Assembly (NCBI RefSeq): GCF_020882245.1
Contig: NW_026869996.1
Coordinates: 3,519,592 to 3,583,591, forward strand
Reading direction: 5' to 3'
DNA length: 64,000 bases
DNA from: Rhopalosiphum padi
Lineage: Eukaryota; Arthropoda; Insecta; Hemiptera; Aphididae
The first letter of the stretch is position 1. The number at the start of each line of letters is the position of its first letter. The position numbers were made by a program, and so were the translations under genes. Below, piece after piece: positions 25,327 through 39,290 of the stretch. A model generated the notes under the pieces. That model saw only the letters and a list, made by a program, of their open reading frames with translations, had not been told where the DNA came from and did not search any database.

Positions 25327-27043
25327 TTTAAATCCATCAAATAAATTAAATTTAACATTTTTCCTTAACAACCCCCCATAATAAATGATTAAACACCATA
25401 AATTTCCTTAAAATTTATAAAAAAAAACCATTAATTCGTCAAAAAACCCCATAATAATTGATTTATATCCATCAAATAAATTAAATTTAACATTTTTCCT
25501 TAACAACCCCCAATAATAACCGATTTAAAACCATCAAATACATTAAATTTAACATTTTTCCATAACAAACCCCCATAATAAATGATTAAAAACCAGAAAT
25601 TTCCTTAAAATTTATTAAAAATACCATTAATTCATCAAAAAAACCGCTTTAAATCCATCAAATAAATTAAATTTAACATTTTTCCTTAACAAAACACCCA
25701 TAATAAATGATTAAAAACCAGAAATTTCCTTAAAATTAATTAAAAATACCATTAATTCATCAAAAAACCCCATAAAAACCGATTTAAAACCATCAATTAA
25801 ATTAAATTTAACAATTTTCTTAACAAACCCCCATAATAAATGATTAAACACCATAAATTTCCTTAAAATGAATTAAAAATACCATAAATTAATAAAAAAA
25901 CTCCATAATAATTGACTTAAATCCATCAAATAAATTAAATTTAACATTTTTCCTTAACAAACCCCCAAAATAAATTATTAAAAACCAGAAATTTCCTTAA
26001 AATGTATTAAAAAAAACCATAAATTCATCAATAAACCCCATAAAATTGATTTAAATCTATGAAATAAATTAAATTTAACATTTTTCCTTAACAACCCCCC
26101 ATAATAAATGATTAAAAACCAGAAATTTCCTTAAAATGTATTAAAAAAAACCATAAATTAATAAAAAAAACCCCATAATAATTGATTTAAACCCGTCAAA
26201 TAAATTAAATTTAACATTTTTCCTTAACAACCCCCAATAATAAACGATTTAAAACCATCAAATAAATTAAATTTAACATTTTTCCTTAACAACCCCCAAT
26301 AATAAAGATTTAAAACCATCAAATACATTAAATTTAACATTTTTCCTAAACAAACCCCCATAATAAATGATTAAAAACCAGAAATTTCCTTAATATGTAT
26401 TAAAAAAACCATTAATTCATCAAAAAAAACCCATAATAATTGATTTAAATCCATCAAATAAATTAAATTTAACATTTTTCCATAACAAACCCCCATAATA
26501 AATGATTAAAAACCAGAAATTTCCTTAAAATGAATTAAAAAAACCATTAATTCGTCAAAAAAACCCCATAATAATTGATTTAAATCTATGAAATAAATTA
26601 AATTTAACATTTTTCCTTAACAACCCCCCATAATAAATGATTAAAAACCAGAAATTTCCTTAAAATGTATTAAAAAAACCATTAATTCATCAAAAAACTC
26701 CATAATAATTGATTTATATCCATTAAATAAATTAAATTTAACATTTTTCCTTAACAACCCCCAATAATAACCAAATTAAAACCATCAAATACTATAAATT
26801 TAACATTTTTCCTTAACAACCCCCCATAATAAATGATTAAAAACCAGAAATTTCTTTAAAATGTATTAAAAAAACCATTAATTCATCAAAAAACCCCATA
26901 ATAATTGATTTATATCCATCAAATAATTTAAATTTAACATTTTTCCTTAACAAACCCCCATAATAAATGATTAAAACCAGAAATTTCCTTAAAATGTATT
27001 AAAAAAAACCATTAATTCATCAAAAAACCCAAAAAAAAAACCC
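25327..27043 (+). repeat. 1.97-kb tandem HOR, right copy with 0.25-kb deletion
   Basis: This copy is collinear with 23357-25326 but only 1717 bases long. The missing 253 bases are the CTCCTTGAAATTT and TTCTTCAAAAAACTCC pair of monomers. At about 25950 the AATTAATAAAAAAACTCC unit joins directly to the CCCCCAAAATAAATTATT unit. The loss is of two whole monomers and leaves the phase of the array intact. Confidence 0.83.
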
Positions 27044-30000
27044 TTTAAATCCATCAAATAATTTAAATTTAACATTTTTCCTTAACAAACCCCCATAATA
27101 AATGATTAAACACCATAAATTTCCTTAAAATAAATTAAAAATACCATTAATTCATCAAAAAACCCCATAAAAACCGCTTTAAATCCATCAAATAAATTAA
27201 ATTTAACATTTTTCCTTAACAAACCCCCATAATAAATGATTAAAAACCAGAAATTTATTAAAAATACCATTAATTCATCAAAAAACCGCTTTAAATCCAT
27301 CAAATAAATTAAATTTAACATTTTTCCTTAACAAAACACCCATAATATATGATTAAAAACCAGAAATTTCCTTAAAATTTATTAAAAATACCATTAATTC
27401 ATCAAAAAAACCCCATAAAAACCGCTTTAAATCCATCAATTAAATTAAATTTAACATATTTCCTTAACAAACCCCTATAATAAATGATTAAAAACCAGAA
27501 ATTTCCTTAAAATTAATTAAAAATACCATTAATTCATCAAAAAAACCACATAAAAACCGCTTTAAATCCATCAATTAAATTAAATTTAACATTTTTCCTT
27601 AACAACCCCCAATAATAAACGATTTAATACCATCAAATACATTAAATTTAATATTTTTCCTTAACAAACCCCTATAATAAATGATTTAAAACCAGAAATT
27701 TCCTTAAAAAGTATTAAAAAAACCATAAATTCATGAAATTTATTAAAAATACCATTAATTCATCAAAAAACTGCTTTAAATCCATCAAATATAATAAATT
27801 TAACATTTTTCCTTAACGAACCCCCATAATAAATGATTAAAAACCAGAAATTTATTAAAAAATACCATTAATTCATCAAAAAAACCGCTTTAAAATCCAT
27901 CAAATAAATTAAATTTAACATTTTTCCTTAACAAAACACCCATAATATATGATTAAAAACCAGAAATTTCCTTGAAATTTATTAAAAATACCATTAATTC
28001 ATCAAAAAACCCCATAAAAACCGCTTTAAATCCATCAATTAAATTAAATTTAACATATTTCCTTAACAAACCCCCATAATAAATGATTAAAAACCAGAAA
28101 TTTCCTTAAAATTAATTAAAAATACCATTAATTCATTAAAAAACCCCATAAAAACCGATTTATAACCATCAATTAAATTAAATTTAACAATTTTCTTAAC
28201 AAACCCCCATAATAAATGATTAAAAACCAGAAATTTATTAAAAATACCATTAATTCATCAAAAAAACCGCTTTAAATCCATCAAATAAATTAAATTTAAC
28301 ATTTTTTCTTAACAAACCCCCATAATAAATGATTAAACACCATAAATTTCCTTAAAATTAATTAAAAAACCATTAATTCGTCAAAAAAACCCCATAATTA
28401 TTGATTTAAATCTATGAAATAAATTAAATTTAACATTTTTCCTTAACAAACCCCCATAATAAATGATTAAACACCATAAATTTCCTTAAAATTTATAAAA
28501 AAAAACCATTAATTCGTCAAAAAACCCCATAATAATTGATTTATATCCATCAAATAAATTAAATTTAACATTTTTCCTAAACAACCCCCAATAATAACCG
28601 ATTTAAAACCATCAAATACATTAAATTTAACATTTTTCCATAACAAACCCCCATAATAAATGATTAAAAACCAGAAATTTCCTTAAAATTTATTAAAAAT
28701 ACCATTAATTCATCAAAAAACCGCTTTAAATCCATCAAATAAATTAAATTTAACATTTTTCCTTAACAAAACACCCATAATAAATGATTAAAAACCAGAA
28801 ATTTCCTTAAAATTAATTAAAAATACCATTAATTCATCAAAAAACCCCATAAAAACCGATTTAAAACCATCAATTAAATTAAATTTAACAATTTTCTTAA
28901 CAAACCCCCATAATAAATGATTAAACACCATAAATTTCCTTAAAATGAATTAAAAATACCATTAATTCATCAAAAAAACCCCATAAAAACCGCTTTAAAT
29001 CCATCAAATAAATTAAATTTAACATTTTTCCTTAACAAACCCCCATAATAAATGATTAAAAACCAGAAATTTATTAAAAATACCATTAATTCATCAAAAA
29101 ACCGCTTTAAATCCATCAAATAAATTAAATTTAACATTTTTCCTTAACAAAACACCCATAATAAATGATTAAAAACCAGAAATTTATTAAAAATACCATT
29201 AATTCATCAAAAAACCGCTTTAAATCCATCAAATAAATTAAATTTAACATTTTTCCTTAACAAACCCCCATAATACATGATTAAAAACCAGAAATCTCCT
29301 TGAAATTTATTAAAAATATTATTAATTCATCAAAAAACTGCTTTAAATCCATCAATTAAATTAAATTTAACATTTTTCCTTAACAAACCCCCATAATAAA
29401 AGATTAAAAACCAGAAATTTCCTTAAAATTTATTAAAAATACCATTAATTCTTCAAAAAACTCCATAATAATTGACTTAAATCCATCAAATAAATTAAAT
29501 TTAACATTTTTCCTTAACAAACCCCCAAAATAAATGATTAAAAACCAGAAATTTCCTTAAAATGTATTAAAAAAACCATTAATTCATCAAAAAACCCCAT
29601 AATAATTGATTTAAATCCGTCAAATAAATTAAATTTAACATTTTTCCTTAACAACCCCCAATAATAAACGATTTAAAACCATCAAATAAATTAAATTTAC
29701 AATTTTTCCATAACAAACCCCCATAATAAATGATGAAAAACCAGAAACTTCCTTAAAATGTATTAAAAAAACCGTTAATTCATCAATAAACCCCATAAAA
29801 TTGATTTAAATCTATGAAATAAATTAAATTTAACATTTTTCCTTAACAACCCCCCATAATAAATGATTAAAAACCAGAAATTTCCTTAAAATGTATTAAA
29901 AAAAACCATTAATTCATCAAAAAACCCCATAATAATTGATTTAAATCCGTCAAATAAATTAAATTTAACATTTTTCCTTAACAACCCCCAATAATAAACG

Positions 30001-30650
30001 ATTTAAAACCATCAAATAAATTAAATTTACAATTTTTCCATAACAAACCCCCATAATAAATGATGAAAAACCAGAAACTTCCTTAAAATGTATTAAAAAA
30101 AACCGTTAATTCATCAAAAAAACCCCATAAAAACCGCTTTAAATCCATCAATTAAATTAAATTTAACATTTTTCCTTAACAACCCCCAATAATAAACGAT
30201 TTAATACCATCAAATACATTAAATTTAATATTTTTCCTTAACAAACCCCTATAATAAATGATTTAAAACCAGAAATTTCCTTAAAAAGTATTAAAAAAAC
30301 CATAAATTCATGAAATTTATTAAAAATACCATTAATTCATCAAAAAACTGCTTTAAATCCATCAAATATAATAAATTTAACATTTTTCCTTAACAAACCC
30401 CCATAATAAATGATTAAAAACCAGAAATTTATTAAAAAATACCATTAATTCATCAAAAAACCGCTTTAAATCCATCAAATAAATTAAATTTAACATTTTT
30501 CCTTAACAAACCCCCATAATAAATGATTAAAAACCAGAAATTTCCTTAAAATTAATTAAAAATACCATTAATTCATTAAAAAACCCCATAAAAACCGATT
30601 TATAACCATCAATTAAATTAAATTTAACAATTTTCTTAACAAACCCCCAT
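27044..30650 (+). repeat. 3.6-kb segment duplicated at 38960-42560
   Basis: Landmarks repeat at an offset of about 11910 to 11916: the CCC-A(n)-CCC junction (27044 and 38960), the AAACACC and GAATTAAA monomer (28921 and 40832) and the rare core variant AAATTTACAATTTTTCC (29701 and 41611). The copies differ by A-run lengths and a few bases, for example TTAACGAACCC near 27817 here against TTAACAAACCC. At the right end this copy lacks about 250 bases present near 42.57-42.82 kb. Confidence 0.84.
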
Positions 30651-32162
30651 AATAAATGATTAAACACCATATATTTCCTTAAAATTAATTAAAAACCATT
30701 AATTCATCAAAAAACCCCATAAAAACCGCTTTAAATCCATCAATTAAATTAAATTTAACATATTTCCTTAACAAACCCCCATAATAAATGATTAAAAACC
30801 AGAAATTTCCTTAAAATTAATTAAAAATATTATTAATTCATCAAAAAACTGCTTTAAATCCATCAATTAAATTAAATTTAACATTTTTCCTTAACAAACC
30901 CCCATAATAAAAGATTAAAAACCAGAAATTTCCTTAAAATTTATTAAAAATACCATTAATTCTTCAAAAAACTCCATAATAATTGACTTAAATCCATCAA
31001 ATAAATTAAATTTAACATTTTTCCTTAACAAACCCCCAAAATAAATTATTAAAAACCAGAAATTTCCTTAAAATGTATTAAAAAAAACCATAAATTCATC
31101 AATAAACCCCATAAAATTGATTTAAATCTATGAAATAAATTAAATTTAACATTTTTCCTTAACAACCCCCCATAATAAATGATTAAAAACCAGAAATTTC
31201 CTTAAAATGTATTAAAAAAACCATTAATTCATCAAAAAAACCCCATAATAATTGATTTAAATCCGTCAAATAAATTAAATTTAACATTTTTCCTTAACAA
31301 CCCCCAATAATAAACGATTTAAAACCATCAAATAAATTAAATTTACAATTTTTCCATAACAAACCCCCATAATAAATGATGAAAAACCAGAAACTTCCTT
31401 AAAATGTATTAAAAAAAACCGTTAATTCATCAAAAAAAACCCATAATAATTGATTTAAATCCATCAATTAAATTAAATTTAACATTTTTCCTTAACAAAC
31501 CCCATAATAAATTATTAAAAACCAGAAATTTCCTTAAAATGTATTAAAAAAACCATAAATTAATAAAAAAACTCCATAATAATTGACTTAAATCCATCAA
31601 ATAAATTAAATTTAACATTTTTCCTTAACAAACCCCCAAAATAAATTATTAAAAACCAGAAATTTCCTTAAAATGTATTAAAAAAAACCATAAATTCATC
31701 AATAAACCCCATAAAATTGATTTAAATCTATGAAATAAATTAAATTTAACATTTTTCCTTAACAAACCCCCATAATAAATGATTAAAAACCAGAAATTTA
31801 TTAAAAAATACCATTAATTCATCAAAAAAACCGCTTTAAATCCATCAAATAAATTAAATTTAACATTTTTCCTTAACAACCCCCAATAATAACCAAATTA
31901 AAACCATCAAATACTATAAATTTAACATTTTTCCTTAACAACCCCCCATAATAAATGATTAAAAACCAGAAATTTCTTTAAAATGTATTAAAAAACCATT
32001 AATTCATCAAAAAACCCCATAATAATTGATTTATATCCATCAAATAATTTAAATTTAACATTTTTCCTTAACAAACCCCCATAATAAATGATTAAAACCA
32101 GAAATTTCCTTAAAATGTATTAAAAAAACCATTAATTCATCAAAAAACCCAAAAAAAAACCC
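30651..32162 (+). repeat. Mixed block related to 43.8-45.0 kb
   Basis: After a private CACCATATATTTCC near 30667, the array passes through the CTCCTTGAAATTT-class tail, the AAATTTACAATTTTTCC unit (near 31340) and the AATTAATAAAAAAACTCC unit. It then reaches a 112-bp-class unit and the ACCAAATTAAAACC pair. The 30.83-31.86 kb part is collinear with 43.85-44.87 kb. I see nothing besides satellite here. Confidence 0.8.
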
Positions 32163-32244
32163 TTTAAATCCATCAAATAAATTAAATTTAACATTTTTCC
32201 TTAACAACCCCCATAATAAATGATTAAACACCATAAATTTCCTT

Positions 32245-35200
32245 AAAATTTATAAAAAAAAACCATTAATTCGTCAAAAAACCCCATAATAATTGATTTA
32301 TATCCATCAAATAAATTAAATTTAACATTTTTCCTTAACAACCCCCAATAATAACCGATTTAAAACCATCAAATACATTAAATTTAACATTTTTCCATAA
32401 CAAACCCCCATAATAAATGATTAAAAACCAGAAATTTCCTTAAAATTTATTAAAAATACCATTAATTCATCAAAAAAACCGCTTTAAATCCATCAAATAA
32501 ATTAAATTTAACATTTTTCCTTAACAAAACACCCATAATAAATGATTAAAAACCAGAAATTTCCTTAAAATTAATTAAAAATACCATTAATTCATCAAAA
32601 AACCCCATAAAAACCGATTTAAAACCATCAATTAAATTAAATTTAACAATTTTCTTAACAAACCCCCATAATAAATGATTAAACACCATAAATTTCCTTA
32701 AAATGAATTAAAAATACCATAAATTAATAAAAAAACTCCATAATAATTGACTTAAATCCATCAAATAAATTAAATTTAACATTTTTCCTTAACAAACCCC
32801 CATAATAAATGATTAAAAACCAGAAATCTCCTTGAAATTTATTAAAAATATTATTAATTCATCAAAAAACTGCTTTAAATCCATCAATTAAATTAAATTT
32901 AACATTTTTCCTTAACAAACCCCCATAATAAAAAATTAAAAACCAGAAATTTCCTTAAAATTTATTAAAAATACCATTAATTCTTCAAAAAACTCCATAA
33001 TAATTGACTTAAATCCATCAAATAAATTAAATTTAACATTTTTCCTTAACAAACCCCCAAAATAAATTATTAAAAACCAGAAATTTCCTTAAAATGTATT
33101 AAAAAAAACCATAAATTCATCAATAAACCCCATAAAATTGATTTAAATCTATGAAATAAATTAAATTTAACATTTTTCCTTAACAACCCCCCATAATAAA
33201 TGATTAAAAACCAGAAATTTCCTTAAAATGTATTAAAAAAACCATAAATTAATAAAAAAAACCCCATAATAATTGATTTAAACCCGTCAAATAAATTAAA
33301 TTTAACATTTTTCCTTAACAACCCCCAATAATAAACGATTTAAAACCATCAAATAAATTAAATTTAACATTTTTCCTTAACAACCCCCAATAATAAAGAT
33401 TTAAAACCATCAAATACATTAAATTTAACATTTTTCCTAAACAAACCCCCATAATAAATGATTAAAAACCAGAAATTTCCTTAATATGTATTAAAAAAAC
33501 CATTAATTCATCAAAAAAAACCCATAATAATTGATTTAAAACCATCAAATAAATTAAATTTAACATTTTTCCATAACAAACCCCCATAATAAATGATTAA
33601 AAACCAGAAATTTCCTTAAAATGAATTAAAAAAACCATTAATTCGTCAAAAAAACCCCATAATAATTGATTTAAATCTATGAAATAAATTAAATTTAACA
33701 TTTTTCCTTAACAACCCCCCATAATAAATGATTAAAAACCAGAAATTTCCTTAAAATGTATTAAAAAAAACCATTAATTCATCAAAAAACTCCATAATAA
33801 TTGATTTATATCCATTAAATAAATTAAATTTAACATTTTTCCTTAACAACCCCCAATAATAACCAAATTAAAACCATCAAATACTATAAATTTAACATTT
33901 TTCCTTAACAACCCCCCATAATAAATGATTAAAAACCAGAAATTTCTTTAAAATGTATTAAAAAACCATTAATTCATCAAAAAACCCCATAATAATTGAT
34001 TTATATCCATCAAATAATTTAAATTTAACATTTTTCCTTAACAAACCCCCATAATAAATGATTAAAACCAGAAATTTCCTTAAAATGTATTAAAAAAACC
34101 ATTAATTCATCAAAAAAACCCAAAAAAAACCCTTTAAATCCATCAAATAAATTAAATTTAATATTTTTCCTTAACAACCCCCATAATAAATGATTAAACA
34201 CCATAAATTTCCTTAAAATAAATTAAAAATACCATTAATTCATCAAAAAACCCCATAAAAACCGCTTTAAATCCATCAAATAAATTAAATTTAACATTTT
34301 TCCTTAACAAACCCCCATAATAAATGATTAAAAACCAGAAATTTATTAAAAATACCATTAATTCATCAAAAAAACCGCTTTAAATCCATCAAATAAATTA
34401 AATTTAACATTTTTCCTTAACAAAACACCCATAATATATGATTAAAAACCAGAAATTTCCTTAAAATTTATTAAAAATACCATTAATTCATCAAAAAAAC
34501 CCCATAAAAACCGCTTTAAATCCATCAATTAAATTAAATTTAACATATTTCCTTAACAAACCCCTATAATAAATGATTAAAAACCAGAAATTTCCTTAAA
34601 ATTAATTAAAAATACCATTAATTCATCAAAAAACCACATAAAAACCGCTTTAAATCCATCAATTAAATTAAATTTAACATTTTTCCTTAACAACCCCCAA
34701 TAATAAACGATTTAATACCATCAAATACATTAAATTTAATATTTTTCCTTAACAAACCCCTATAATAAATGATTTAAAACCAGAAATTTCCTTAAAAAGT
34801 ATTAAAAAAACCATAAATTCATGAAATTTATTAAAAATACCATTAATTCATCAAAAAACTGCTTTAAATCCATCAAATATAATAAATTTAACATTTTTCC
34901 TTAACAAACCCCCATAATAAATGATTAAAAACCAGAAATTTATTAAAAAATACCATTAATTCATCAAAAAACCGCTTTAAATCCATCAAATAAATTAAAT
35001 TTAACATTTTTCCTTAACAAAACACCCATAATAAATGATTAAAAACCAGAAATTTCCTTGAAATGTATTAAAAAAACCATTAATTCATCAAAAAACTCCA
35101 TAATAATTGATTTATATCCATTAAATAAATTAAATTTAACATTTTTCCTTAACAACCCCCAATAATAACCAAATTAAAACCATCAAATACTATAAATTTA

Positions 35201-35765
35201 ACATTTTTCCTTAACAACCCCCCATAATAAATGATTAAAAACCAGAAATTTCTTTAAAATGTATTAAAAAAACCATTAATTCATCAAAAAACCCCATAAT
35301 AATTGATTTATATCCATCAAATAATTTAAATTTAACATTTTTCCTTAACAAACCCCCATAATAAATGATTAAAACCAGAAATTTCCTTAAAATGTATTAA
35401 AAAAAACCATTAATTCATCAAAAAACCCAAAAAAAACCCTTTAAATCCATCAAATAAATTAAATTTAATATTTTTCCTTAACAACCCCCATAATAAATGA
35501 TTAAACACCATAAATTTCCTTAAAATAAATTAAAAATACCATTAATTCATCAAAAAACCCCATAAAAACCGCTTTAAATCCATCAAATAAATTAAATTTA
35601 ACATTTTTCCTTAACAAACCCCCATAATAAATGATTAAAAACCAGAAATTTATTAAAAATACCATTAATTCATCAAAAAACCGCTTTAAATCCATCAAAT
35701 AAATTAAATTTAACATTTTTCCTTAACAAAACACCCATAATATATGATTAAAAACCAGAAATTTC
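32245..35765 (+). repeat. 3.52-kb tandem duplication, left copy
   Basis: Landmarks repeat at offsets of 3520 to 3524: the CACCATAAATTTCC monomer before AAATAAATT (34194 and 37718; 35501 and 39021), the AATTAATAAAAAAACTCC unit (32719 and 36241) and the CCC-A(n)-CCC junctions (34133 and 37657; 35440 and 38960). The left edge lies in the monomer at 32220-32260. The matching sequence restarts near 35766 inside the shared AATTTCCTTAAAATTTAT. Confidence 0.87.
33757..35062 (+). repeat. Nested 1.31-kb unit inside the 3.52-kb repeat
   Basis: The segment 33757-35062 starts again at 35063 and runs until the 3.52-kb junction at about 35765. The junction monomer reads CCTTGAAATGTATT, which joins the left part of one variant (CCTTGAAATTTATT) to the right part of another (CCTTAAAATGTATT). 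The same nested unit and junction recur at 37277-38580 and 38581 onward, so the 1.31-kb duplication came before the 3.52-kb duplication. Confidence 0.84.
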
Positions 35766-38700
35766 CTTAAAATTTATAAAAAAAACCATTAATTCGTCAA
35801 AAAAACCCCATAATAATTGATTTATATCCATCAAATAAATTAAATTTAACATTTTTCCTTAACAACCCCCAATAATAACCGATTTAAAACCATCAAATAC
35901 ATTAAATTTAACATTTTTCCATAACAAACCCCCATAATAAATGATTAAAAACCAGAAATTTCCTTAAAATTTATTAAAAATACCATTAATTCATCAAAAA
36001 AACCGCTTTAAATCCATCAAATAAATTAAATTTAACATTTTTCCTTAACAAAACACCCATAATAAATGATTAAAAACCAGAAATTTCCTTAAAATTAATT
36101 AAAAATACCATTAATTCATCAAAAAACCCCATAAAAACCGATTTAAAACCATCAATTAAATTAAATTTAACAATTTTCTTAACAAACCCCCATAATAAAT
36201 GATTAAACACCATAAATTTCCTTAAAATGAATTAAAAATACCATAAATTAATAAAAAAACTCCATAATAATTGACTTAAATCCATCAAATAAATTAAATT
36301 TAACATTTTTCCTTAACAAACCCCCATAATAAATGATTAAAAACCAGAAATCTCCTTGAAATTTATTAAAAATATTATTAATTCATCAAAAAACTGCTTT
36401 AAATCCATCAATTAAATTAAATTTAACATTTTTCCTTAACAAACCCCCATAATAAAAAATTAAAAACCAGAAATTTCCTTAAAATTTATTAAAAATACCA
36501 TTAATTCTTCAAAAAACTCCATAATAATTGACTTAAATCCATCAAATAAATTAAATTTAACATTTTTCCTTAACAAACCCCCAAAATAAATTATTAAAAA
36601 CCAGAAATTTCCTTAAAATGTATTAAAAAAAACCATAAATTCATCAATAAACCCCATAAAATTGATTTAAATCTATGAAATAAATTAAATTTAACATTTT
36701 TCCTTAACAACCCCCCATAATAAATGATTAAAAACCAGAAATTTCCTTAAAATGTATTAAAAAAACCATAAATTAATAAAAAAAACCCCATAATAATTGA
36801 TTTAAACCCGTCAAATAAATTAAATTTAACATTTTTCCTTAACAACCCCCAATAATAAACGATTTAAAACCATCAAATAAATTAAATTTAACATTTTTCC
36901 TTAACAACCCCCAATAATAAAGATTTAAAACCATCAAATACATTAAATTTAACATTTTTCCTAAACAAACCCCCATAATAAATGATTAAAAACCAGAAAT
37001 TTCCTTAATATGTATTAAAAAAACCATTAATTCATCAAAAAAAACCCATAATAATTGATTTAAAACCATCAAATAAATTAAATTTAACATTTTTCCATAA
37101 CAAACCCCCATAATAAATGATTAAAAACCAGAAATTTCCTTAAAATGAATTAAAAAAAACCATTAATTCGTCAAAAAAAACCCCATAATAATTGATTTAA
37201 ATCTATGAAATAAATTAAATTTAACATTTTTCCTTAACAACCCCCCATAATAAATGATTAAAAACCAGAAATTTCCTTAAAATGTATTAAAAAAACCATT
37301 AATTCATCAAAAAACTCCATAATAATTGATTTATATCCATTAAATAAATTAAATTTAACATTTTTCCTTAACAACCCCCAATAATAACCAAATTAAAACC
37401 ATCAAATACTATAAATTTAACATTTTTCCTTAACAACCCCCCATAATAAATGATTAAAAACCAGAAATTTCTTTAAAATGTATTAAAAAACCATTAATTC
37501 ATCAAAAAACCCCATAATAATTGATTTATATCCATCAAATAATTTAAATTTAACATTTTTCCTTAACAAACCCCCATAATAAATGATTAAAACCAGAAAT
37601 TTCCTTAAAATGTATTAAAAAAACCATTAATTCATCAAAAAACCCAAAAAAAACCCTTTAAATCCATCAAATAAATTAAATTTAATATTTTTCCTTAACA
37701 ACCCCCATAATAAATGATTAAACACCATAAATTTCCTTAAAATAAATTAAAAATACCATTAATTCATCAAAAAACCCCATAAAAACCGCTTTAAATCCAT
37801 CAAATAAATTAAATTTAACATTTTTCCTTAACAAACCCCCATAATAAATGATTAAAAACCAGAAATTTATTAAAAATACCATTAATTCATCAAAAAACCG
37901 CTTTAAATCCATCAAATAAATTAAATTTAACATTTTTCCTTAACAAAACACCCATAATATATGATTAAAAACCAGAAATTTCCTTAAAATTTATTAAAAA
38001 TACCATTAATTCATCAAAAAACCCCATAAAAACCGCTTTAAATCCATCAATTAAATTAAATTTAACATATTTCCTTAACAAACCCCTATAATAAATGATT
38101 AAAAACCAGAAATTTCCTTAAAATTAATTAAAAATACCATTAATTCATCAAAAAACCACATAAAAACCGCTTTAAATCCATCAATTAAATTAAATTTAAC
38201 ATTTTTCCTTAACAACCCCCAATAATAAACGATTTAATACCATCAAATACATTAAATTTAATATTTTTCCTTAACAAACCCCTATAATAAATGATTTAAA
38301 ACCAGAAATTTCCTTAAAAAGTATTAAAAAAACCATAAATTCATGAAATTTATTAAAAATACCATTAATTCATCAAAAAACTGCTTTAAATCCATCAAAT
38401 ATAATAAATTTAACATTTTTCCTTAACAAACCCCCATAATAAATGATTAAAAACCAGAAATTTATTAAAAAATACCATTAATTCATCAAAAAACCGCTTT
38501 AAATCCATCAAATAAATTAAATTTAACATTTTTCCTTAACAAAACACCCATAATAAATGATTAAAAACCAGAAATTTCCTTGAAATGTATTAAAAAAACC
38601 ATTAATTCATCAAAAAACTCCATAATAATTGATTTATATCCATTAAATAAATTAAATTTAACATTTTTCCTTAACAACCCCCAATAATAACCAAATTAAA

Positions 38701-39290
38701 ACCATCAAATACTATAAATTTAACATTTTTCCTTAACAACCCCCCATAATAAATGATTAAAAACCAGAAATTTCTTTAAAATGTATTAAAAAACCATTAA
38801 TTCATCAAAAAACCCCATAATAATTGATTTATATCCATCAAATAATTTAAATTTAACATTTTTCCTTAACAAACCCCCATAATAAATGATTAAAACCAGA
38901 AATTTCCTTAAAATGTATTAAAAAAACCATTAATTCATCAAAAAACCCAAAAAAAACCCTTTAAATCCATCAAATAAATTAAATTTAATATTTTTCCTTA
39001 ACAACCCCCATAATAAATGATTAAACACCATAAATTTCCTTAAAATAAATTAAAAATACCATTAATTCATCAAAAAACCCCATAAAAACCGCTTTAAATC
39101 CATCAAATAAATTAAATTTAACATTTTTCCTTAACAAACCCCCATAATAAATGATTAAAAACCAGAAATTTATTAAAAATACCATTAATTCATCAAAAAA
39201 ACCGCTTTAAATCCATCAAATAAATTAAATTTAACATTTTTCCTTAACAAAACACCCATAATATATGATTAAAAACCAGAAATTTCCTTA
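35766..39290 (+). repeat. 3.52-kb tandem duplication, right copy
   Basis: This is the second copy of 32245-35765. Just before the junction the monomer reads ATATATGATTAAAAACCAG, and just after it TTTATAAAAAAAACCATTAATTCGTC. Both are found in other monomers but not joined elsewhere, so the hybrid monomer at about 35740-35800 marks the exchange point. Differences between the copies are nearly all A-run lengths, which suggests a recent event. Confidence 0.87.
37277..38580 (+). repeat. Nested 1.30-kb unit, second instance
   Basis: This instance is collinear with 33757-35062. The partner sequence begins at about 38581 at the same hybrid CCTTGAAATGTATT monomer. Offsets are 1303 between the AAATAAATT monomers at 37718 and 39021, against 1307 for 34194 and 35501. 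Confidence 0.84.
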
